NCBI GenBank assembly: GCA_030144725.1
Contig: JASKMD010000015.1
Span: 1,062,481 to 1,126,480, forward strand
DNA length: 64,000 nucleotides
Reading direction: 5' to 3'
DNA from: Haematococcus lacustris
Taxonomy: Eukaryota; Chlorophyta; Chlorophyceae; Chlamydomonadales; Haematococcaceae
Shown here: positions 31,860 to 43,745 of the stretch, in pieces
Numbering within the stretch: position 1 is the stretch's first letter
Layout of the letters: each line of letters opens with the position of its first letter
Made by a program: the position numbers and the translations under genes
The notes under the pieces: model-generated
What the model saw: only the letters and a program-made list of their open reading frames with translations
Databases searched by the model: none
What the model was told of the DNA's origin: nothing

Positions 31860-32462
31860 TACCAACCTTCCCAGCCCTGACCTGCTCCTCCCCTCCCACC
31901 CCTGCCCCACCCCCTCACAGACCAGCCCCTCTCCTCCCAGCCCTGCCCCACCCCCTCCCAGCCCTTCCCCACCCCCTCCCAGCCCTGCCCCTCTCCTCCC
32001 AGCCCTGCCCCACCCCCTCATAGCCCTGCCCCTCTCCTCCCAGCCCTGCCCCACCCCTCCCAGCCCTGCCCCTCCCAACCCTGCCCCATCCCTCCCAGCC
32101 CTGACTGCCCCTCCCCTCCCACCCCTGCCCCACCCCCTCACAGCCCTGCCCCTCTCCTCCCAGCCCTGCCCCACCCCATCCTAGCCCTGTCCTACCCCCT
32201 CCCAGCCCTGCCCTGCCCCTCCCCTCCCACCCCCTCCCAGCCCTGCCCTGCCCCACCCCATCCCAGCCCTGCCCCTCTCCTCCCAGCCCTGCCCCACCCC
32301 CTGCCAGCCCTGCCCCACCCCCTGCCAGCCCTGCCCCACCCCCTACCAGCCCTGCCCTGCCCCACCCCCTACCCGCCCTGTCCCTCGCCTCCCAGCCATG
32401 CCCTGCCCCTCCCAGCCCTGCCCCTCCCAGCCCTACCCCGCCCCCTCCCAACCAAGCCCAGC
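31860..32462. repeat. C-rich minisatellite (CCCAGCCCTGCCCC...)n
   Basis: About 600 bases built from CTCCCAGCCCTGCCCCACCCC-like units of variable length. It sits exactly between the unrelated interval and the left edge of block A2, so it may mark the junction at which the duplicated blocks were joined. Confidence 0.9.
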
Positions 32463-32465
32463 CCT

Positions 32466-35400
32466 CCGTCACTGTCTAGCTTTTTCATCCGCCGCATGCA
32501 CAGATGTACTGAGGCGGTTATGCGAAGCAATCTCAATCTAAATGTAGCGCTCACCATTAGCCCAAACTCCCTTGAGATATCCTGGCAAGGGATGCATATC
32601 TCGCAACTCGAATCTCAATAGTAGTAGCACTTACATGTCGGGTGTAGTACATGTTCACAAGTTAGCAACTGGAAACAGTGCCGCACCCTCATGCCCATCA
32701 TGAAAGCTGCAATCTCACGAGCACCTACCACAATGACAACCCAGCTACGATACCACCCGGTCTCTTCTGCAGACAAACAAAACTCATTCAACATGGAACA
32801 GCTTGTTTGACTGTGGGTGATCTCACTCAGCTACTCGCACCCTTGATGACTACAAATCCCACACCGGTGGCACTTTCCCCCGAGACCACTGGGCACCTCA
32901 TCGAAACTAATAGCAACATGCCTAAAAGGCTACCAGCCTGTAAACTGTAAATTGCTGCAAGCCCGGCCATCAATGCCCCCGGAGGTACTCTGCAGCCCGG
33001 TGCAGCCGCTGCCTGCCTTGGGCAGCCGGTCATTGACCAGCTTGTAGCGCTCCTGGTACTCCTTGCCAATGGGGGGCAGAGCCTCATGGCTCTCATAGCT
33101 GCACAGCTCCAGGGGGCGCTGCATGCTCTCCCTATTGCGCTGCAGGTTCAGGCATCCGTTGCTGTCCTGGTCCAGCCACCTGCCCCATGGGGGGTCCTGG
33201 GGTGGTGGGACTGGGCCAGGTGCAGCAGGGAGGGGCTGGTCCTGGGCTGGGTGAGGGGGGGCCTGGGCTGGGGGGCTGCTGGGCTGGGGCAGGGGTGGGG
33301 TCCTGGGGTGGGGGAGGTGGGTTGGGCGGCACCTCATGGCACCACAACAGGCCCCGCACATACTTAGCATGCCGCTGGCTCTTGGCTGGGCGCACCAGCC
33401 GCTGGATGACCTGGCCTGCTGGGGGTACCCAGTCTGCGGGCCTAGGCCGGTCGCGTGGCAGGTGCAGCTCACAAGGCTGGGGGGCATGCACCGACGAGCT
33501 GACACGGGCCACGCATCAGATGCTCCAGCACACTGGCAGTGGTGAGCAGGCCCATGGCAGCCTTGATCTGTGCCAGCAGCTTGGGGTCCCAGATGCCCAG
33601 CTGCACTGGCGGGGTGAGCTGGGCTTGGGCGGCTGCAATGCGGGGTGAGCTGCGTGTGGCTAGGCGGGGGTGAGCATAGGGAGCAGCATAGATAGGCGCA
33701 GGACTGCTGCCAGGCAGCACTGCTTGCTGCCCATAGTCATGCGCTTGTTCATCTCAGCCACAACTGCGTCAACTTGAGCTTGGCTGAAATTAGGCCGGGC
33801 TGCCTCCACAAGGCCATGCAGGGCAGCCTTGATGATTTGGCGACGCTGACCCTTTCTACCTGCTCACCCTGCCCACTGTCACTGGCACCTGCAGACACCG
33901 GAAAGCACAGCACGCACGGCAGGACATGATGTAGGGAGTCGCATATTCGCGTGGTGCACATTGCGTCGCGTCGTGACTCAGCTCTTCTGAGGTCTGATCT
34001 TTCGTCAAGCTTTGCGGTTTACCGGCTGCGGAAGTTTCGGGGAAGACGGGGCGCTTGCGTTTCTTTTGAGAGGCATCTCAGGGATTCATCAACATTACCC
34101 AAGCTGAGTGGCCGTGCTTGGGGTTGCACCGGGTCACCATCCGATCGGAGTGCCGGCAGTCGAAGTGGGGCGGAAGTGAGGTCCATTACATATATATTAT
34201 TGCATCGCCAACCACAACATTACAAAGCCAAACATTGCAACAATCCTACATTCAGCCTGCTCCTTGAGTTTTCCCGTCGACCCAGCAGCCTGAGGGCATG
34301 CTGGCAGACCCTGGCCTCACCTGTCAGGTGGGCATGGCTGTGGGTTGCTGCCGAGGCCATGTCTCAACCCCCTCATGGTATGCTGCTGCCCTAGCGTTTG
34401 ATTTCATGCTCTGCCCGGTGTGCGCTGTTCAACGCTGCTGATAGTGCATGCTTACAACCGCTGACTGGGCTGGGCTGCTCACCTGACCAGCCATTGCTAC
34501 CCTGCTGCCACTCCTTTCGCAACCCCTGAGCCAGCCACCTGACCTACTGAGGAGCTAGGTGGAGGGGTTGACCCTGCCCCTGCTCATGGTCCTGCCAGCC
34601 TGGGCGGCTGCGGCAGTTCAAGCGGGAGGGGGTGGGGTGGCAGTGAGCGGCTGAACAGGAACCTCAACTTAGGCAAGCAAGCTATGAATGTGACACGTAC
34701 CTGCCCTGCCCTGCCCTGCCCTACCCTGTTCCCCATACTAGCTTCGTGGCTGTGGCAGGCTGTACTGCACACGGCGTGACTGCTGCTTACCTTCACTTCA
34801 TGGCCCAATACCCTCCCTGGCTTATGCCACTACTGCTGCTACTACTGCTGCCACTGCTCCTGCCACTCCTCCTGCTGCTAATGCTGCTACAGGCGCTGCT
34901 GCCCTTGCTGCTGCTATGGCTGTGCTGCTACTGCTGCTGCAGCTGCAGTGCCACGCTGTCCAGTGCCAGCAGGTATGCGGACATGAAGTGGTCCATCACC
35001 ATGCTCTTGCACAGCTTGACCCGGCCATACGCCGTGTGGTCGCCCACCTCCAGCAACACCCAGGGCTCACCCACATGACCACCAATGCCACCAGCACCAG
35101 CACCATCACCACCACCACCGACAGCACTAGCACTTGCACCATCACCAGCAGCGATACCAGCAGCGGGAGCAGCAGCAGCAGGAGGTAGGGTGTGAGGCTC
35201 CACATGGTCAGGCAGGAGCATGTCTGACTGCAGCTGCTGGCGCGCAGCACTCTGCCCAGCTGGGCCACGGCCAGCAGCCTCCCCAGCCCTAGCCGCAGCC
35301 GCAGGTGGCTCACTGATCTCGCCCGCAGGCGTGTTTTGACACTCCCCCGCCTCAACTGCTGTGTGCTTGCCAGTCGGGCCAATGCCAGCAGCCGCTCCCC

Positions 35401-36717
35401 GCATGCCCTGCTGCTGCTGCTGCTGCCAGGCTGACTCACCCGCCTGCCACATGCCCTGGGGCAAGTCAGGCAAGGCTGAGACAGGGAAGAAATGCAGCAC
35501 ACGGCCAGCCGGGTACAAGTTAGTGCGCTTGAAGCGTGACCCCTGCCCCTCCTGGGCTGCTGCTGCTGCTGCCCCCTCCTCCTCTGGACCTCGCGGGATC
35601 GGGAAGCACGCAATGTCAGGCGCCCTCAGCGCAGCCCCTGGGTCAGGCCCAGAGGCAGCCCCATACGAGGTGGGCAGCAGGGGGGCGGCCTGATGCTGCC
35701 CCTGGGGTGCCCAGCTGCCCCCCCCCGCCCCCAGCCCCATGGCCCGGGCGCCCCCCAGCCCCTCCCCCTCAGCCTCCTGCAGCACAGCCTCTGCCTCTGC
35801 AGCCGCCTGGGCCTCAGCCTGGGCCGCCTCGCTGCTGCCTGGCGCGGCCCGCCGGGGGTCGCCTGTGACAGCGGCCACCACGGCGGTTATGCCTGCCTCC
35901 AACTGCCGCCCAACCACCTCTCCCTCGGCACCAAGGGCGTCGCTGTAGGTCGGCAAGCCTCGGGGGGAGGCCTGGGCAGGATGAGGCAGGGCACTCAGCA
36001 ACGGCCTGGGCAAGTCCGTGTCACCGTCCTCCTCCTCCTCCTCCTCTTCCTCCTCTGCCTCAAGCTCCCTCTGCTGCTGCACCTGCTGCACCTGCTGCTG
36101 CTGCTGCTGCTGCTCTGACCTGGGTGGTGGGCTGCCCTCACAAGCCCTCGGCCTGAGTCTGAGGCTGGCTAGGGGTGGGGCAGGGTGTGGGGGGCTGCCC
36201 CACCCAGCCTGGCCGTGCCCTGGCACGCGCTGCTGATGCTGATCCGACGCGGTAGGAGAGGGGAGGACGGCAGGGGTGGGAGCAGAGGGTGCAGAGAGCC
36301 CCCACAGGCCCCGCACCAGCCACTGCCCCACTGACGACACAGCTCTTTGAGAAGCTGGAAGGCCTGCCCCAGCTGCAGCCCCTGCCCCTGTCCCTGGCCC
36401 TGCCCCTGTCCCTGGCCCTGCCCGTGTCTCAGACTTCAATGCGGTACCAAGGTTTGCAGCTGAGTGCGTGCCCTGCTGCTCCTGGCCTTGGTGGTCCTGG
36501 GCGGCAAAGGGTGAGGGGGCCTGGGGAGGGCTGCCGCCATCCTCCTGCTCTGCTCGACTGCCCAGGCCTCCCTGGCAGTTGGGCGGTTGGGTGGAGGTGG
36601 TTGGGGGTGGTTTGGAAGCAGGCAGTGTGCTGGGGGTGGTTGCCCACAGTGGCCACCAAGCAAGGGTGCTAGAAGCAGCAGCAGCAGCAGCCGACCCTGT
36701 GCCTGTAGCTGCGATGG
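32466..36717. repeat. Segmental duplication block A, copy 2
   Basis: Matches 5-4260. Here the block is continuous with the rest of the lipase gene (to 41898), which marks copy 2 as the parental arrangement. The left boundary abuts a C-rich minisatellite. Confidence 0.93.
32942..33870 (-). pseudogene. Fanzor/TnpB-like RNA-guided nuclease relic (copy in block A2)
   Basis: Better preserved than the copy at 480-1420. One frame reads RVSSSVHAPQPCEL, then RPADWVPPAGQVIQRL, KYVRGLLWCHEV and a Pro-rich linker. A second frame continues GRWLDQDSNGCLNLQR, PLELCSYESHEALPPIGKEY and VNDRLPK. The DQDSNGCLN segment aligns with the RuvC-III motif of TnpB/Fanzor proteins and keeps the likely catalytic Asp and the Asn. 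Upstream (about 33730-33860) another frame reads IIKAALHGLVEAALPDLS and VDAVVAEMNKRM. Frame changes between these parts could be introns or frameshifts. RuvC-I and -II were not found, so this is treated as a 5'-truncated relic. Confidence 0.5.
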
Positions 36718-39700
36718 ATTGCCGCTTTTTGGGTGAGTCATCTGGGTCCTGCTGATCCGCCAGGTCCTGCTGATTCGCTGGGCCCTGTGACTCGAGCGGC
36801 TGCTGCAGCCCCTGCTGTTCAGAGTTTGCCAGCCCCATCACCCACGTCCAAGGTCTACGACGCAGCTGCTGCTGCTGCCCCTGCTGCCCCTGCTGCTGCT
36901 GAACAGACGACAGCTGGCCCCCTCCCTGGGCACCCCCATCAGCCTGCTGTGTCATCGTCACGCTGCTGCCGGAGCCCTGTGGCTGGAGGCACCCACCTGG
37001 CTGCCCCCTGCCGCTGCCTGCCAGCCCCTGGGCACTGCCGCCAGCAGCACCTCCTGCCTGCGCCCTGCCCTCAGTCCAACACCCAGACTCCTTCCTGTCA
37101 TCACCTCGCAGCAGGGGCTGCAGCTCCGCCTCCTCCCCTCCCCCCCGCCCTGAGCTCGCCCTGCTGCTGGGCCTAGGGGGTATGGAAGGTGAGAGGAAGC
37201 TGCTGCCCGCCTCCTGCCAAGCGCTAGCCAGGGCACGCTGCATGGGCTGGAGCACCGCCCGCATGCCTCGCACCACCGCAGGCCCCCCACCCTCCCCTCC
37301 CCCCGGCCCACCGCTTGGGGCGCCCCCGGCCCCCGGCACCCCAGCCCTGCCGCCCTGGCCCGGCAGCACACCCACCCTGCTGCCCCCGCTGACCTCCCCA
37401 GGCCTCACGCCGGCCCAGCTGGCAGCCAGGCTAGGGGCAGAGGCCGCATGGCTCAGGCTGCTGCTCATACCCTGGCTAGAGCTGGAGCTGGCCGCCAGGG
37501 CTGAGGTCAGGGAGGGTGGGGGGTGGGCCCCGGCCGCATACAGGCAGCTGCGCAGTGTGTCCGCCATGGCTGCCTCGTCCAGCTGCGTGTGTGGCCATGC
37601 TGCTGCTGCTGCTGCTGCGGTGGAGTCTGCGGTGGGGCAAGCAGCCGCAGGGGGGCCCCTCCTCCCTACCCCTGCCAATGCATCCGGCCCACTAGCCTCC
37701 TTCACTCCCACCCAACCTGCGGGGTCGGATGAGGGGTGGGAGGTGGAGGCGGTGGGGGGGTGGGCCTTCCCGGCTTGCCCTGAGGTCCATGCAGGGGTGC
37801 ATGCAGGGGTGCAGGAGGGGAGAGAGGTGGTGGAGGCAGCGCGGGCGCCCCCATAGCAGGCACGGAAGGGGGCTACCACGGCAGGGCGCAGGACATTGGT
37901 GGTCCAGCGCGTGGCTGAGCCCACCCCTATCAGCCCCCCCTGCTTCCAGGCACATGGCAGGCAAGCATGAGGGGAGGGGAGGGGTGAGGGGAGGGGAGGG
38001 GTGAGGGGTGGGGAGGTGGTATGGAGGTGGTATGAACGTGGGAGAAAGGTGGTAGGGAGGTGGGAGGAAGGTGGGAGGAAGGTGGTAGGGAGGAAGGTGG
38101 GATAGGTGGGATAGGTGGTAGGGAGAAAGGTGGGATAGGAGGGGTTGCCAGAGGAGGCCAACCACTAGCCAGCTGCCCCGCTTTTGCTACCAAGGTGTGC
38201 TGAGGCCCTGTCAGCCCTGCCCTGCCTGCCTCCTTGCCCGCCAGCCTTGCTCCCTGGCCCAGTGTGTGAGAGCCTGACCTGCAGGGCGCGCAGCACTGAG
38301 GCGCGCAGGTCTAGCTGGAACTCAGCAAACCAGGAGCTGGCTGTCACGTCCTCCCGCAAGCTGTCCACCGTAGCTGACCAAACACACACACACACACACA
38401 CACACAGCCATAATCAATGGCTTGGCTAGCAAGGCAGCAGCATGAGGCAGCATAAGGCAGCTTGAAGCCAGCATGCCTGTGTTCGTAACGCCTGGACCAT
38501 GGCATTTACATGTTTGGGTTCAGGTGTCAGGGAGGGTAGCGGCGATGATGATGATGTTGATGATGATGCTGATGGCGACAACAGACATGATGCCGCGATG
38601 ATGAGGGAAAGTAGAAAAACAACCCACGTGGCCATGTGCTCCCATGTCAGTGGGGTGCTGCTGGCTGTGGGCACCTGAGGAGAAGGTGGGAACAATGTCA
38701 GTGCCGTTGATGATGGTGGTGACGAAGGAAGAGCAGCCCTGGGCCAGCTGCAGCGTCATGCAGGCGGGGCAGGCGATGGCCACACAGCGCGCCTCAGCGA
38801 ACTCTGGGCCAAGGTCGCGCAGCATCATGGTCAGCATGACTGCCGTGCCCCCTCCCATAGAGTGACCTGCGAGACAAGAGTGAGGGGAGTGAGACATGAA
38901 GGGTTGGCAGCATGGCGCATCATTCTCACACAGAATATGCGCCGCTGCCCTCCTGCTGCTGGTGCTTCAGCCTCTACCTGCTATTTGTGTCTGAATGGAG
39001 GAGTGGAAGGATGAGTGATGTGGAGCGGTAGGAAGGATAGATGACGTCTCTTTGCACCTCACACAAACACACTCTGTTCAGATTTCATCATTGGTCCATG
39101 ATGATGGGTGGGCGTGATACATATAAGTGATTCACGACATGACGGCAGTACAAAATAGCAATACATATGATTTGGCAATTAATAAACACTTATGACGTGC
39201 ACATATCAAGGGCCGCAGACGATTGGCCCCACAACGGAGTTCAAGCAAGGATGTTCCTTACCCACCGACCCAACAATCACGCATCATACTTTCATCTGGC
39301 AAAGTGAGGAACTGGCAGCACAGACAAGGAGCAAGGATGAGTCCATGTGACGCGATCATGAGATATGCCATAGGTAAGCAGAAGGTGAGAGGAGGGCAGA
39401 GGATAGGTGGTCAATGCTAACCCACTGCTGCTACTGCTGCCCCTGCCCCTGCTGCTGCCCCTGATACTGGCCCTGCACCAGCTTCTGCCCCTGCTACTGC
39501 CTCTGCCCCTGCTGCTGCCCCTGCTGCTGCGTCTGCACCTGTCATGTGCCCGCCCTGCCCTGTCACCCCTGCGCCGTGTGTGTGGGAGAAGCTGTCTGTG
39601 GTGCTGCCCCACCTACGATCCGCAGGCAGTAGTCAGGCCCGGCTGCAGCCAGTGCGGCTTTCAGCTGGGGGGCCACCTGCAGCCACCGCGCAGTGCAGCA

Positions 39701-41898
39701 CCAGGGTCACCCTGCCGCTGCCGGCACCGACCCTGGTGCACAAACCAGGCCTACAGATGTGGTGCTTGGCTGGCAGACTTGCTGCTGCGCCTGTTGGCTG
39801 GGCCCGGGAGGCAGCCTGATGCGGAGCGCCTCCGTGCCAGCTGGCCTGGCAGCTCTACCCAGCCGTCACTGTCCTAGTGTCAGCTGCCAGGCTGTTTGCG
39901 GCCAGGCTGCCAGCCGCCCTCTAACAGCCTCTGGCACCCTGACACACCGACTCCGGCAGCCAATCAGCCAGCCAGCCAGCCAGCCAGCCTCTGCCACCAG
40001 CCCAGCCGCGGCCTTGACCTTCACATGGATTGATGACCCGCCGTGTGGATCTACAGCCTGGCCTGTGACCCTGACCCTGACCTAGGAGGAGTTGGCCGTG
40101 GGAGTAGCCTGCCAGCCCTGCTGCCACTGCACTGCTGAGCCCTGCCACCAAGCACTAAGAGGCTCGGCTGGGAGGTAGGGTGCGGGCCCTGACCCTGGCC
40201 CTGGCCCCAGCTCCAGCCCGGCTTTGCCAGCAAGGCCAAGGCTGGATCACTCATGAGGAGCTGCAGCCAGGGCCACTCCAGCTGCAGGCACCTCCTCATC
40301 CCTGCCTGCTGCAGCACTCTGCCCAGCTAGCATTGCGGGCCTTGCCACGACTCCCCTCTCGCCTCCATGCTGCTGCCTCCATCCTGCTGCTGCACCCTTT
40401 ACTGCACCTGCTGCTGTACCTCCTGCTGCACCTCCTGCTGCTGTCCACTGCTGCCTGCCCGGCCTAGCCGCACCCCCTCTGCTGCTGGCGGGCTGCTTGC
40501 TCCTGATGGCCAAATGGCTGCTCCCCCTTGCTGTTTGTGTGCCTGCTCGCCCTGCTGCCTGAGGAGAGCCAGCCACTGCTGCTGGCAGTGCAGCGCACCT
40601 GTCTCAGCAGCCACCGCGCTCCTGCCAGCATGCCCAGGTGGCTGTACCCCAGGATCAAGCCCTGCTCGGTCAGCACATGGTGCGGCTTGGTGGCGCCTGG
40701 GTAAGCAGCAGGGCAGGGCAGGGCCCACACAGCTGCTGTGCCACTCTCTAATCCTAACCTCTCCCTACTCCACTCCTTGTCTGCAAACCGCTCATGCAAC
40801 TCCCACTTAACTTGGCAGTCACTGCAAACCGTAGGGTACATGGTGCAACGCTACTTGCATGCGCATGCTGAGAGGGCTGCATGCAAATCCCATCCATACC
40901 TCATGCAAAATCCATACAAACTTGGGAGTGTCACTGCCTTATGGGCTCACGCATGGCAGCAAGGGCCCTGAGGCATGCACAACTGAGCTGTGCCCTGCTG
41001 AGCCACATGCAGCATCCTGGAGCATGCGGCGCCCTGGAGCTGCACTCACCAGTCAAGGAAGTGAACAGGTCCTTCATGCTCTGCGTACCGCGTATGCACA
41101 ACACAATGGCCTTCAAGCTCTCGTCCCTGATCACCACGTATGCTGGCCGCAGCAAGCCCGCCGTCGACTGCTGGACCAAGATGTGCTCCGCCCCTGCGGG
41201 TGCGCCAAGCAGCATGTGTTTGGCTGCAGAGCAGGGTAGTGTGTGCAGGCATGAGTACGCAGTGGCGCAGCTGCTCACTGATGCCAGTGGTGTCAATCCA
41301 GGCACGTGCTTGAGCCTCGGCCCGCTTGAACTTGAGCCCACGGCAGTACAGCATGTAGCGCCTGTACTCTTGCAGTTCCTCCTGTGCAGCATGGATCAAG
41401 TTGGGGTGAGGATGCTCGTGGGCGGGGCCATGTGGGGCGTCGAGCATTGCCGCGCACCACGAGACGGATGCGCGCGTGAGGCAATAGCTCAGTGCTGATC
41501 GCTACGCCCTTCTTGGCAATGTCCGCAGCCGGGTAATCGGGGGTTTGTCGGTGCGAAAGGTAAGCCAAACCAACAAACAGGTCCACGGTATGCCACCTGC
41601 CCAAGGTTTCTGTATACATGTACCTGGGGCGGGGGGAGGTGGAGGAGCACTGAGAGCCAAACCCCAGGCCACTCCTTGGGTACCTGGCAGCTCCTGATAG
41701 AGGCGTGCTGTACCTGAATACCTCCTTAAAGTAGTACAAGGCCTCAAGCCAAGTATTGGGTGGGCGCTCGACGTCACGACAAGCTTCCGCGATGCTGGGC
41801 GCCTCGTCCAGGCGACCACCCCCGCATGCCAGCGTGCGCTGCTTGAGGACATAATACAAAGCGAATGCTGCCGCAGAAGCAGCAACTATCTCAGACAT
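34928..41898 (-). CDS. Class 3 (mono/diacylglycerol-type) lipase with long disordered tail, about 1346 aa, 9 exons
   Basis: Predicted to hydrolyse acylglycerol or phospholipid esters. Exons: 41898-41714, 41623-41506, 41381-41279, 41223-41050, 40696-40599, 39676-39613, 38866-38675, 38373-38279, 37939-34928. Phases agree and the total is in frame. The N-terminus has a hydrophobic helix (IVAASAAAFALYYVL) that may anchor it in a membrane, then TETLGRWHTVDL, as in the plant Lipase3_N domain. The alpha/beta-hydrolase core follows: VVIRDESLKAIVLCIRGTQS, ILGYSHLGMLAGARWLL, the nucleophile elbow GHSMGGGTAV (Ser), and INGTDIVPTFS (likely Asp). The tail exon of about 1000 residues is Ala/Gln/Pro/Ser-rich with a Glu run, ending in a conserved patch VKLCKSMVMDHFMSAY. 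Exon 2's donor (GTAGCG) is the weakest junction; the final exon may hide an intron. Confidence 0.85.
37955..38160. repeat. Purine-rich GGGAGGTGGTA repeats in the last lipase intron
   Basis: Irregular (GGTGGGAGGAA)-type repeats on the plus strand form the pyrimidine-rich 3' part of the last intron on the gene strand. Although open on the minus strand, the repeat is better read as intron with acceptor GGAAGCAG at 37940. Confidence 0.6.
38381..38406. repeat. (CA)n microsatellite in a lipase intron
   Basis: Thirteen CA units directly upstream (gene sense) of the acceptor of exon 8. Confidence 0.95.
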
Positions 41899-42743
41899 CT
41901 ACTTGTCTGGGCTGCTTTTACTGTGCGGACCCAGGCAATCACACGCGCTAAAGGTAAAGTATTCACCCGCGCTAAACATGCCCCCACGGCATGGGACCGG
42001 CATGCAGACGTAGCGACAAGTCAACTTCGAACCATGTCATGTCCTGCCACTTTGCATTCATGTACAAGGTGAACTATAAATCATGAACTACTAGGCCACG
42101 AGTGGCTAGGAGAGATGGCTAGGATGGCTAAGATGAAGTAAGGACCAAAGAATACGACCAATACTCCGCCTCACGCATCGCCTACAGGGTGCTGGCCAGT
42201 TGGTAATCATGTGGCCTGTAGCCTGTGGCCTTCGTTACTACTGCTGCATTAGTAGTGTATCCTTGACTATTATGGTGCCACGCTCCTTTCCTATTGATCG
42301 TTAAGCTCCCTGTCTCACCTGAGTGGTTAAATATGCTATGAGCATTTCTTCAAGCCAACTCGCGATGTGTCTTTAGACGGCTGTGAACTTTTCAACATGT
42401 GAACATTACTTATAGGTGGGGTTACCTTAGTTCAGTTAAAGTTGCGGACTACGGCGACTTTCGCTTACAGCACAAGAACTGCCAACACTCACATCCTCTA
42501 ACATTAATCTAACAACTATGACGCACTTTAAGCCACAGTGGCACATCAACAGCATGCCACGGGTGCACAGCAATTGCTCGACAAATAGAACTCAATTTCA
42601 ATACCACAGTGAGTGAGTTGATGTTGGCCAAGCAGCAGCTCTGCAAACAATGTAAACCCCTTCACTGCCAACAAATAACTGTGGGAGGGTCACGGATAGA
42701 ACCTGACATGCAACTGACCACCACACTACTTACCTACTGCATG
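41899..42743. other. Intergenic region upstream of the lipase gene
   Basis: About 850 bases of AT-richer sequence with no supported gene. It should contain the lipase promoter (minus strand); I could not identify a convincing TATA box or motif. Confidence 0.5.
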
Positions 42744-42960
42744 GGCAGGCAGCACCCCACAACACATCACACTGCTGGGCTGCAGCTTTTGGCTGCTGCT
42801 ATGGGCAGACATGGGGTGGGCTGCTGCTGCTTTCATTGCTGCCAAGACTTCCAGCTGGCTTTGTGTTGCTCAACATATATCAACTGCCTGGACCCAGCTG
42901 GCCTAAGCTGGTGGAGGACATGCGATGGTGATGGTAACGGTGGTGATGATGATGATGATG
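42744..42960. repeat. 217-bp dispersed repeat D, copy 1
   Basis: Starts GGGCAGGCAGCACCCCAC and ends in a (GATGGT/GAT)n tract. Matches 48479-48695 in the same orientation with about ten differences. It is followed by a short GAT microsatellite that also differs in length between copies. Origin unknown. Confidence 0.9.
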
Positions 42961-43745
42961 ACCATGATCAGCTTGATGACTATGATCAGTCCTCACTTAG
43001 TCACACCTGAATATGCAGCTCCATGTCCGCCCTGATGCATGCATGCACTCCTATGCCTCCCAAATAATGAGCATGGTCCCTATGTTGTTCACGTGTTATG
43101 TGGCCTGAACAGGAATGAGGCAAGCAAGGGTGTGATGCACGACAGAGGTGTACATCATGGTCCGACCATTGCGAGCACTTCTGCCTTTGGGTAGCTGTGA
43201 TGCCTGGCAGTGTGCCCAGCGATCAATACGCCGCCTCAGCTCTGATGGCTGGTATAACCCCGCCCTGGGTGTTGTTTGGTGTCTGACATTGGGTGCAGCA
43301 GCAGCACTGACAGCAGGAGCCTAGGCAGCAGCAACACCCAATGTGGCATCTCCATGCTGTAAGTGCAAGTCACTACCAGATCTCTGGTCCAGGGTGGCAA
43401 GCATTATTTGTGACCACATGGCCCCAGGCCCCTTGCATGGGCCAAGCACAACTATGATAGGCCTAATGTCAGGCAGGGCTAATGTAAGGACATGAGGCTC
43501 TACTACCGCTGCATGGCTTTGGCACAACCCCGCCACCACGCATGGCAGTGGGGCACAACGCCATGTGACATGCCTTAAACTGTTGCTCTAAGCTAGGTGG
43601 CTCAAGAGATCTGACAGGTCCATGCCAGCGCCCTGGGAGCTGTCGCTGCTGCTCAGGAGGGTCATGGAGCCTGAGCAGCAGCGCCAGCGACAGCTGGATT
43701 GAGGCCAGGTGCCCGGGCAGCGGGGGCCCGCAGCAGGCTGGGTGT
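42961..43745. other. Interval without a supported gene
   Basis: Contains an imperfect hairpin at about 43635-43697, where GAGCTGTCGCTG...CTGCTCAGG pairs with CCTGAGCAGCAGCGCCAGCG. No coding frame stands out. Confidence 0.4.

Noticed and set aside
31860..32462. Gly-rich minus-strand gene ([10 protein letters not shown] repeats)
   Set aside because: The frame is created by the C-rich minisatellite; no conserved non-repeat part exists.
34746..35188. Plus-strand Leu-rich and Thr/Ser-rich frames over the lipase 3' end
   Set aside because: They are antisense shadows of (CAG)-rich coding sequence on the minus strand, repeated identically in block A1.
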